This document shows positions 6,391 through 11,327 of a DNA stretch of 11,327 bases, one piece after another. The notes beneath the pieces are model-generated. The model saw only the letters and a list, made by a program, of their open reading frames with translations, had not been told where the DNA came from and did no database searches. The stretch comes from an uncultured Oscillospiraceae bacterium. Lineage in GTDB: Bacteria > Bacillota > Clostridia > Oscillospirales > Oscillospiraceae. How positions within the stretch are numbered: the stretch's first letter is position 1; each line of letters begins with the position of its first letter. The DNA lies in the NCBI GenBank assembly GCA_934565425.1, contig CAKTHW010000046.1:1-11327 (forward strand), read 5' to 3'. The position numbers and the translations under genes were made by a program.

Positions 6391-6419
6391 AGTATAGGCT
6401 AATAACCGTTAGCTGTCAA
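6391..6419 (-). promoter_or_regulatory. tetR2 operon promoter with operator in the spacer
   Basis: On the minus strand a perfect TTGACA (6414-6419) and TATACT (6391-6396) are separated by 17 bases. The spacer holds the inverted repeat 6398-6413 (GCTAATAACCGTTAGC on the plus strand, 5-base perfect arms). The layout is the same as in the tetR1 promoter but the operator sequence differs. It drives tetR2, the flavodoxin and the membrane protein. Confidence 0.87.
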
Positions 6420-6440
6420 GGGCTTTTTCGCCCAAAGCGC

Positions 6441-6478
6441 AAAAAACACCGTCCCGGAACGGTCGTTCAGGGACGGTG
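6441..6478 (-). terminator. intrinsic terminator of the AraC-type gene
   Basis: A 9-bp outer stem CACCGTCCC/GGGACGGTG (6470-6478 with 6447-6455) continues, after one mismatch, into an inner GAAC/GTTC stem, and is followed on the minus strand by six T residues (6441-6446). It overlaps the last codons and the stop of the AraC gene. The inner part, 6457-6468, is itself a palindrome closely matching the TetR1 operator core. Confidence 0.9.
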
Positions 6479-7186
6479 CTTGACAAATTGCAGCGGGGTA
6501 CACCCGGCCACGGATTTGAAAGCGTGGATGAAATTGCTCACCTGGTTGAACCCGCACAGCCCCGCCGTCTCCGACACCGTGTGCCCCGCCTGGAGCAGCT
6601 CCATGCCCTTGCGGATGCGGTACTCCTTCAAAAAACGGTAGGGCGTGGTCTTGAGACAGACCCGAAAGCTGCGGCAGCATTCCCCCACGCTCACATGGGC
6701 GGCCTCCGCCAGGTCGGACAGGGCGATGTCCTCGCCGTAGTGGTCGTAGAGGTAGGTCAGCATGGTCTGGATGCGCTCCTGCCGCAGGACGGGGGCGGGG
6801 AGAGGGGACACCGGACGCTCTCGCTGATGCTCCAACAGCAGCAGCCACAGCCGCGCCAAGGTCACCGAGATGGCGTACTCCTGCCCCAGCACGTCGCCCC
6901 CCTCGAACCGTTCTACCACCTGCCCCAGCAGTCCCAGCGCCTCCCGCTGCCAGTCCACCTCCGGAACCAGCGTCAGGACTTGCCACCCACCGCTCACCGC
7001 GTAGGGCAGTACGTCCTGCTGTTCCATCCGACTGCCGGGGAAGAAGCTCAGCATCCGAGGCGGGAAGTTCAGGCTCACATAGCGCCCGCCGGGGGAGAGG
7101 TGGGTGACCGCGTGGATGCAGCCGCTGCCCAGGAAGATGGCCTGACCGGCACAGAGGGGGTAGTCCTGGGCGTTGACCTGCATCAC
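6467..7186 (-). CDS. AraC-family regulator, start of gene missing
   Basis: The C-terminal half carries the paired AraC helix-turn-helix domains (about residues 154-173, IALSDLAEAAHVS, and 203-222, TVSETAGLCGFNQVSNFIHAF) ahead of a sugar-barrel-type cupin N-terminal region. The interval given runs from the first possible start (GTG at 7186; ATG at 7183), but neither has a well-spaced ribosome binding site. The frame stays open upstream to a TAA at 7259-7261. It there encodes a typical cupin start, H-W-H-E-E-L-Q-F-T-L-L-T-A-G-E-G (7187-7234), with no start codon available. Relatives usually have some 30-50 further residues. The gene therefore seems 5'-truncated and may be inactive, or may make a DNA-binding fragment. 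It was probably the divergent regulator of the MATE gene. Confidence 0.8.
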   Translation of the reverse strand: MMQVNAQDYPLCAGQAIFLGSGCIHAVTHLSPGGRYVSLNFPPRMLSFFPGSRMEQQDVLPYAVSGGWQVLTLVPEVDWQREALGLLGQVVERFEGGDVLGQEYAISVTLARLWLLLLEHQRERPVSPLPAPVLRQERIQTMLTYLYDHYGEDIALSDLAEAAHVSVGECCRSFRVCLKTTPYRFLKEYRIRKGMELLQAGHTVSETAGLCGFNQVSNFIHAFKSVAGCTPLQFVKHRP

Positions 7187-7238
7187 CCCTTCGCCGGCGG
7201 TGAGCAGGGTGAATTGCAGCTCCTCGTGCCAGTGAAAA

Positions 7239-7252
7239 TCCCCTATAGGGGA
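7239..7252. repeat. perfect 14-bp palindrome between AraC and MATE genes
   Basis: TCCCCTATAGGGGA is a perfect palindrome, flanked by AAAA on the left and, after GA, by T6 on the right. Read on the plus strand it looks like a short intrinsic terminator only 18 bases before the MATE start region. On the minus strand it lies in the broken 5' end of the AraC frame. It could be an attenuator, a recombination or insertion scar, or a binding site. Confidence 0.7.
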
Positions 7253-7275
7253 GATTTTTTAAAAGAGGTGTGCCT

Positions 7276-8640
7276 GTGGAACGAGAATTTGACACCATCC
7301 CCATCCCAAAGCTGGTCCTGCGCCTGGGCCTGCCCGCTATGTTGGCGCAGTTTTTCAATATTTTGTACAGCGTGGTAGACCGCATCTTCGTGGGCCACAT
7401 CACCCCACACGGCACCCTCGCCCTGGCCGCCGTGGGCATCTGCGCCCCTGCGCTCACCGCGGTCACCGCCTTCGCCACCCTCATCGGCATCGGCGGCGCC
7501 TCCGTCCTCAGCATCTCCATGGGACGCCGGGACAGAGCCACCGCCCAGCACGCCATCGACAACAGCTTCCTGCTCCTCCTGGGCACCTCTCTCGCGCTGA
7601 CCGTCCTCCTCCTGGCCGTCCAGCGCCCCCTGCTCTACCTCCTGGGCAGCAGCGACGCCATCTACCCCTACGCCGCCGCCTACTTCCAGACCTACGTCCT
7701 GGGCACCGTGGCCGCCCTCACCGGCGTGGGCATGAACCAGTTCCTCCTGGCCCAGGGGCTGGCACGGCAGGGGATGCTGTCCGTCCTGTTGGGGGCGGTG
7801 GTGAACACAGTGCTGGATCCGCTGTTCATCTTCGGTCTGGGGATGGGCGTTCAGGGTGCCGCTCTGGCCACCGTGCTGGCGCAGGTGTGCGTCCTGGCCT
7901 ACGTCCTCTCCGTCCTCCTCCGAGGGAAAGCGCCCCTGTCCATCCGCTGGGAGCGACTGCACCGGAAGACCGTCCAAACCATCCTCTCCATCGGCTGCCT
8001 GCCCTTTTTCATCATCCTCCTGGACAACCTCCTCATCATGCTCCTCAACAGCGCCCTCCGGCGCTATGGCGGGGACTTGGGGGATGCGCTGCTCTCCTGC
8101 GGGGCGGTGGTGCAGAGCTTCATGGTGCTGGCCTATTACCCCGCCCAGGGTATCACCACCGGCTGCGGCACCCTCTACGGCTACCACTACGGAGCGGGAC
8201 ACTATCGCAAGGTCATGCAGGTCTTCCGGTGGGTGTTCTGCCTCTGCGCTGTCTTTTTGACCCTCCTCTGCATCGCCTCCCAGACCATCCCGACCACCTT
8301 CGCCGCCCTCTTCACCCAGGACGACAGCCTGGTGCCCCTGGCGGCCTCCTGCATCCGGAAGTACGCCGCCGGCCTGTTGGGGGTGGCAGTCCAGTACGCC
8401 TTCGTGGACGGCCTCACCGCCATGGGACAGATGCGCGCCGCCCTGCCCATCTCCTTCTTCCGCAAGGGTCTGTACGTCCTCTGCGTCCTCGTCCTGCCCC
8501 ACCTGCGTCCCATCCAGGACGTGTTCTGGTCGGCGGCCATCTCCGACCTGGTGGGCGCGTGCGTCACCCTGCTGGTCTTTGGAGTGGTCATCGCGCCGCG
8601 GCTGAAACGGGAGATGACGGCGGAGGGAGCGTGCCCATGA
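7276..8640 (+). CDS. MATE-family multidrug efflux transporter
   Basis: A 454-residue membrane protein of the MATE class, Na+ or H+ antiporters that export cationic compounds. The N-terminus has the usual pattern PKLVLRLGLPAMLAQFFNILYSVVDRIFVGH, followed by GGASVLSISMGRRD and, at the end of the first six-helix bundle, VVNTVLDPLFIFGLGMGVQGAALATV, a hallmark MATE segment. Length and about twelve helices fit the family (MepA-like). There is no ATG; GTG at 7276 is preferred because AGAGG (7264-7268) lies 7 bases upstream, whereas the in-frame GTG at 7270 is only one base away from it. No clear promoter is visible upstream, where the truncated AraC frame and a terminator-like palindrome lie. The stop overlaps the next gene as ATGA. 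Confidence 0.93.
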   Translation: MEREFDTIPIPKLVLRLGLPAMLAQFFNILYSVVDRIFVGHITPHGTLALAAVGICAPALTAVTAFATLIGIGGASVLSISMGRRDRATAQHAIDNSFLLLLGTSLALTVLLLAVQRPLLYLLGSSDAIYPYAAAYFQTYVLGTVAALTGVGMNQFLLAQGLARQGMLSVLLGAVVNTVLDPLFIFGLGMGVQGAALATVLAQVCVLAYVLSVLLRGKAPLSIRWERLHRKTVQTILSIGCLPFFIILLDNLLIMLLNSALRRYGGDLGDALLSCGAVVQSFMVLAYYPAQGITTGCGTLYGYHYGAGHYRKVMQVFRWVFCLCAVFLTLLCIASQTIPTTFAALFTQDDSLVPLAASCIRKYAAGLLGVAVQYAFVDGLTAMGQMRAALPISFFRKGLYVLCVLVLPHLRPIQDVFWSAAISDLVGACVTLLVFGVVIAPRLKREMTAEGACP

Positions 8641-9191
8641 GACCGCCCCAAGCCTATTGCCGCAGCATCCCCAACGCCATCACCGCCACCCGCTTCCTCT
8701 TCGCTCTAGCCCTGCTCTTCCTTCCGCCTGGCTCCGTCCCGTTCTGGCTCTGCTACGGCGGCAGAGCGGCCAGTGATGTGCTGGACGGCTGGCTGGCCAG
8801 ACGGTTCCAGTGGGAGAGTGACACCGGCGCCAAATGGGACAGCCTGGCGGACGTAGCCTTCCTAGCTGTCCTGTTGGCTGTGGGACTGCGGCACCGTGGG
8901 TTCCCTGTGTGGGCGCTCTGGTGGGCGCTGGGCGTGGCCGTCCTCCGTGGGCTTGCCTACGCCATCGGCTGGCAGAGATTCCACACCTTCGCCGCCCTCC
9001 ACACCTGGCTCAACAAGCTGGCCGGTTTGACCCTGGTGGGATTTCCGGTGGTTTCGGTGGTGTTGGGCACCCAGTGGGCTTGTCGTCTGGCAGCGCTGAC
9101 GGCGACAGTGTCCGCGGTGGAAGAGCTGGTGCTGCTGTGGACCATGCCCCAGCTGAATCGGGACTGTCGGGGGTTCTGGCAGCAAAAATAG
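8637..9191 (+). CDS. CDP-alcohol phosphatidyltransferase family protein
   Basis: A 184-residue membrane enzyme with a complete CDP-alcohol phosphotransferase motif, D-x2-DG-x2-AR-x8-G-x3-D-x3-D, running from Asp47 to Asp72 (DVLDGWLAR, then G64, D68 and D72). Enzymes of this class transfer a phosphatidyl group from CDP-diacylglycerol to an alcohol such as glycerol phosphate or inositol phosphate, using two metal ions held by these aspartates. The N-terminal SIPNAITATRFLFALALLF is the usual lead-in helix of PgsA-like proteins, and several further hydrophobic segments follow. Length fits PgsA-type enzymes, but the acceptor alcohol cannot be deduced. It overlaps the MATE gene by 4 bases, with GGAGGGAG upstream inside that gene, so the pair is translationally coupled. 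Confidence 0.9.
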   Translation: MRPPQAYCRSIPNAITATRFLFALALLFLPPGSVPFWLCYGGRAASDVLDGWLARRFQWESDTGAKWDSLADVAFLAVLLAVGLRHRGFPVWALWWALGVAVLRGLAYAIGWQRFHTFAALHTWLNKLAGLTLVGFPVVSVVLGTQWACRLAALTATVSAVEELVLLWTMPQLNRDCRGFWQQK

Positions 9192-9197
9192 CATGAA

Positions 9198-9227
9198 AAA
9201 AGCGCTTCCCAAGCGGGAAGCGCTTTT
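9198..9227. terminator. bidirectional terminator between convergent genes
   Basis: A 13-bp perfect stem AAAAGCGCTTCCC (9198-9210) with GGGAAGCGCTTTT (9215-9227) closes a four-base loop. It gives a T4 tract on the plus strand, after the phosphatidyltransferase, and T6 on the minus strand, after the ion transporter, whose stop is at 9250. It should serve both convergent units. Confidence 0.92.
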
Positions 9228-9249
9228 GTTATGTCGATTGGAAATCCGA

Positions 9250-10605
9250 TTACAGATAACGGACGAACAGACCGATGGTGCAGATGATGAGCACCAGAGC
9301 GGTAGCGGGAGCGACCTTCTTGCAGTAGCGGCCCCAAGAGATGGGATGGCCAGCCTTGGCTGCTGCGGAGGTGCCGACCACGTTGGCGGATGCGCCGATG
9401 GGGGTGGCGCTGCCGCCGATGTCAGTACCCAGAGCCAGAGCCCAAGCCAGGATAGGCAGAGCCACGCCCTGTTCTGCTGCCAGGGTCTTGATGATGGGGA
9501 TCATGGTAGCAGCGAAGGGGATGTTGTCGATGAAGGCGCTGGCGATAGCAGACACCCACAGGATGATGGCGATCATCAGCATGACGTTGCCGCCGCTGAC
9601 CTTGCCGATGAACTCAGCGATGAGCTTCAGGATGCCCGTCTGCTCCAGACCACCGACCACGATGAACAGGCCTACGAAGAAGAGCAGGGTCTTGTAGTCC
9701 ACCTTCTTGAGCAGGTTGATGGCGTTCTTGCCGGAGGTGATGAGGGTGATGAGGGCGATGAAGACGCCGATGGTGGACACGGTCAGGCCGGTCTCGGCAT
9801 GGGAGACCAGCAGGACGATGGCGCACAGGAAGATGATGGTGCTGATGATGAAGGAAGTCTTGTTGGTGATGGCTTCCTTGGGTGCGGGCATCGCGGCGAT
9901 CTCTTCGGGAGTGGCGTGTGCGTCCTTCAGCTCGCCGCGGAAGGCGAAGTAGAAGAAGATGAGCACGAAGATGAGAGAGATGCCAGCCAGCAGACCGGTG
10001 TTATCCAGGAAATCGAAGAAGGAATAACCCAGAGAGGTGCCGATGATGATGTTGGGGGGGTCACCGCACATGGTGGCGGAACCGCCCAGGTTGGCACAGA
10101 ATACTTCGGTCAGGATCATGGGGATCGGGTCAAAATGTAACAGACGGGACAGCTCGATGGTCACGGCAGCCAGGAAGAGGATGACGGTGATGCTGTCGAT
10201 GAACATGGCCAGCAGAGAGGACATGATCATGAAGGCGATGAAGATGGGAATGGTGCGATAATGAACCAGCTTGGCCAGCTCCATGCACAGCCAACGGAAG
10301 AAGCCGGCGGCAGCCATGCCTTCCACCATGATCATCATGCCAGCGATGAAGATGATGGTCTCCCAGTTGATGCCGGTGGATGCTTCCGCGGCGTTGCCGG
10401 ACTGATACCAGAAGTGAGCGCTGAAGATGCTCTTCACGTTCAGCGTCTCCCAGATGGCGGGCAGGCTGTGCATGCACAGGCCGAACACCAGGACCATCAT
10501 CAACAGGCCGCAAACAAGCGTAACGATCTGCCGTTCGATCTTATCCATCACGATGAACACGAACATCGCTAGGAAGATCACAACGGCGATAATCTGAGCT
10601 AACAT
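9250..10605 (-). CDS. ArsB/NhaD-type ion transporter (IT superfamily)
   Basis: A 451-residue membrane protein of the ion transporter superfamily (ArsB, NhaD, SLC13/CitMHS relatives). The two inverted halves each show the paired signature: FIDSITVILFL (135-145) with GGSATMCGDPPNIIIG (174-189), and FIDNIPFAATM (358-368) with GGSATPIGASANVVG (397-411). About eleven to twelve hydrophobic helices are visible, with a polar central loop at about 223-250. Such proteins move arsenite, Na+/H+ or organic anions; the sequence alone does not decide. No arsR or arsenate reductase is nearby, which argues mildly against an arsenite role. The start at 10605 has AGGAGG 8 bases upstream. It is a single-gene unit with a consensus promoter, a long structured leader and a strong terminator. 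Confidence 0.9.
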   Translation of the reverse strand: MLAQIIAVVIFLAMFVFIVMDKIERQIVTLVCGLLMMVLVFGLCMHSLPAIWETLNVKSIFSAHFWYQSGNAAEASTGINWETIIFIAGMMIMVEGMAAAGFFRWLCMELAKLVHYRTIPIFIAFMIMSSLLAMFIDSITVILFLAAVTIELSRLLHFDPIPMILTEVFCANLGGSATMCGDPPNIIIGTSLGYSFFDFLDNTGLLAGISLIFVLIFFYFAFRGELKDAHATPEEIAAMPAPKEAITNKTSFIISTIIFLCAIVLLVSHAETGLTVSTIGVFIALITLITSGKNAINLLKKVDYKTLLFFVGLFIVVGGLEQTGILKLIAEFIGKVSGGNVMLMIAIILWVSAIASAFIDNIPFAATMIPIIKTLAAEQGVALPILAWALALGTDIGGSATPIGASANVVGTSAAAKAGHPISWGRYCKKVAPATALVLIICTIGLFVRYL

Positions 10606-10849
10606 ATAAACAACCTCCTATTATGCTGCGGAGAAGAGCCCGAAGGGGGGACCGCTCCACAGGCAAAATGTATTCGCAGAGCGGACTCTGCATGCAGATG
10701 AGCGATCAATCCTCCCTTACATTTTTTGCGAGGTGATCCCTCGCTGGACAGTCCCAGCCCAAATGCTCAGAAGAGCCAGGCTGTCCGCACTCCTACTTTC
10801 CTCGATACGGTTCAGATATAACAAAAATGATACATCTGAACCCATATCG
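10606..10849 (-). promoter_or_regulatory. long structured 5' leader of the ion transporter mRNA
   Basis: From the expected transcription start (about 10848) to the start codon is about 244 nt without a gene. On the minus strand several hairpins can be drawn: the long 5' dyad (10803-10849); a stem GGACAG/CTGTCC (10781-10786 with 10746-10751) enclosing GAGC/GCTC (10765-10776); a perfect 6-bp hairpin with a 5-base loop (10728-10744); a perfect 6-bp hairpin GCAGAG/CTCTGC (10676-10691); a long-range pairing ATGTA-side 10718-10727 with 10665-10672; and a stem (10626-10633 with 10655-10662) ending about 10 bases before the ribosome binding site. This density suggests a riboswitch or other cis-regulatory RNA. 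I do not recognise a known riboswitch consensus. Confidence 0.5.
10803..10849 (-). repeat. long imperfect inverted repeat at the transcription start
   Basis: The arms CGATACGGTTCAGAT (10803-10817) and ATCTGAACCCATATCG (10834-10849) pair over 14 bases with one bulge and one mismatch, around a 16-base AT-rich loop. The dyad starts at the predicted first transcribed base. It could be a 5' stabilising hairpin in the mRNA or an operator at +1. Confidence 0.75.
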
Positions 10850-10854
10850 TATAT

Positions 10855-10883
10855 ATTATAGGTATATTACCCCCTTTTGTCCA
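10855..10883 (-). promoter_or_regulatory. sigma-A promoter of the ion transporter gene
   Basis: On the minus strand TGGACA (10878-10883) and a perfect TATAAT (10855-10860) are separated by 17 bases. It is the best match upstream of the transporter, placed about 250 bases from the start codon, which implies the long leader. Confidence 0.82.
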
Positions 10884-11155
10884 TTGTCAGAACGGAGAAG
10901 AATCCCCTGAAAATTTCTGCCGTCCGGCCGTGAAACCGCTGGAAATTGGAAGGGCTGGAAGAGAAAAAAGTGGGATTTTTCTGAAAATGTGAACAATCTG
11001 TAACATTTGAAGGACAAAAATCTTTTGGACAGAATGGAGAATAGAACGAGGAATAGAATCAAGTTTTCTGCCAGGGGAAAACAGGGGGGAAGGCGGTCGG
11101 TTCCGGCAGAAGCGGCGGGAAGGGGGTGGAACGGGGACGGAAGAAAGAAAATTTG
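10884..11155. other. gene-free divergent intergenic region
   Basis: I see no convincing gene here: open frames are short, lack ribosome binding sites and have no recognisable product. It separates the minus-strand ion transporter promoter from the plus-strand tRNA-Pro promoter. The plus strand becomes strongly purine-rich toward its right end (about 11080-11155, runs of G and A with few pyrimidines), unlike the rest of the window. Confidence 0.6.
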
Positions 11156-11181
11156 AAAAAAACGAAAAAAAGCGAAAAAAA
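11156..11181 (+). promoter_or_regulatory. phased A-tracts (UP-element-like) upstream of tRNA-Pro promoter
   Basis: Three runs of seven A residues (11156-11162, 11165-11171, 11175-11181) start 9 and 10 bases apart, close to one helical turn. They end 3 bases before the -35 box. Such phasing bends DNA and, in this position, resembles an UP element that raises transcription of stable RNA genes. Confidence 0.65.
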
Positions 11182-11184
11182 CAC

Positions 11185-11213
11185 TTGCATTCCTGTTCCG
11201 ACTGTGCTATTAT
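11185..11213 (+). promoter_or_regulatory. promoter of tRNA-Pro
   Basis: TTGCAT (11185-11190) and TATTAT (11208-11213) are separated by 17 bases. The predicted start is near 11220, about 33 bases before the mature tRNA 5' end, as expected for a short 5' leader removed by RNase P. Confidence 0.8.
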
Positions 11214-11252
11214 AAACGAGTCGCCGGGAGACAGCGACAAACAAAACGAAAT

Positions 11253-11327
11253 CCGGGTGTGGCGAAGTTTGGTATCGCGCTTGAATGGGGTTCAAGAGGC
11301 CTTGAGTTCGAATCTCAACACTCGGAC
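11253..11327 (+). tRNA. tRNA-Pro(GGG), last bases outside window
   Basis: The acceptor strands CCGGGTG (11253-11259) and CACTCGG (11319-11325) pair with one wobble, and the first pair is C1-G72, typical of bacterial proline tRNA. The D arm is GCGA/TCGC. The anticodon stem CTTGA/TCAAG encloses ATGGGGT with anticodon GGG at 11287-11289. The T arm is TTGAG-TTCGAAT-CTCAA. The discriminator is A (11326) and the window ends after the first C of CCA. Confidence 0.96.

Noticed and set aside
7270..7275. Upstream GTG (7270) as the MATE start
   Set aside because: It is only one base from the AGAGG ribosome binding site; GTG 7276 has a spacing of 7.
6399..7586. 395-residue minus-strand frame overlapping the AraC and MATE genes
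   Set aside because: The translation is Arg/Gly/Pro-rich with no domain, while the AraC frame beside it has clear helix-turn-helix motifs.
7243..8502. Long open frame on the minus strand antisense to the MATE gene
   Set aside because: It is a product of the GC-rich codon usage of the MATE gene; its translation is low-complexity (Gly, Glu, Asp, His, Gln) and matches no family.
1..11327. Genomic island between two tRNA genes
   Set aside because: No integrase, transposase or repeat of a tRNA 3' end is present, and composition is uniform over most genes; the tRNAs are probably just neighbours.

Overview
The window looks like a chromosomal segment of a GC-rich Firmicute, most likely a gut clostridium of the Oscillospiraceae type. 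This is inference: nearly every gene has a strong GGAGG-type ribosome binding site, promoters match the sigma-A consensus with 17-bp spacers, protein families are clostridial in style, and third codon positions are strongly G/C. No phage, transposase, CRISPR array or rRNA is visible. The window is framed by two plus-strand tRNA genes, both cut by its edges: tRNA-Leu(CAG) on the left and tRNA-Pro(GGG) on the right.

Layout. 1-684: the 3' part of tRNA-Leu with its terminator, then a single GNAT acetyltransferase with its own terminator. 700-3052 (minus): a run of three genes from a clear promoter at 3024-3052: a tandem two-domain GNAT, an isoprenylcysteine-methyltransferase-like membrane enzyme and a Vat/CatB-type hexapeptide acetyltransferase. 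3070-4765 (minus): TetR regulator 1 overlapping rsgA (ribosome-assembly GTPase) by 4 bases, with an operator dyad filling the spacer of its promoter. 4770-6419 (minus): TetR regulator 2, a flavodoxin-fold protein and a small four-helix membrane protein of unknown function. Its promoter has the same operator-in-spacer design plus a second operator copy in the leader. 6441-7258 (minus): an AraC-type regulator whose coding frame has lost its start, with a strong terminator. 7276-9191 (plus): a MATE exporter overlapping a CDP-alcohol phosphatidyltransferase. 9198-10883 (minus): an ArsB/NhaD-type ion transporter with a consensus promoter and a leader of about 244 nt rich in hairpins. 10884-11252 is gene-free and holds phased A-tracts and the promoter of tRNA-Pro.

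How it fits together. The most coherent structure is the pair of adjacent, paralogous TetR regulators. Each probably represses itself and its operon through a dyad wedged between -35 and -10. A 12-base core of the TetR1 operator recurs inside the AraC terminator just upstream of the tetR2 promoter, which raises the possibility of cross-talk. The other notable points are the 5'-truncated AraC gene ending at a perfect 14-bp palindrome in front of the MATE gene, the structured leader of the ion transporter, and a local richness in acetyltransferases beside rsgA and a MATE exporter. An antibiotic or ribosome-stress theme is possible but not proven by the sequence.
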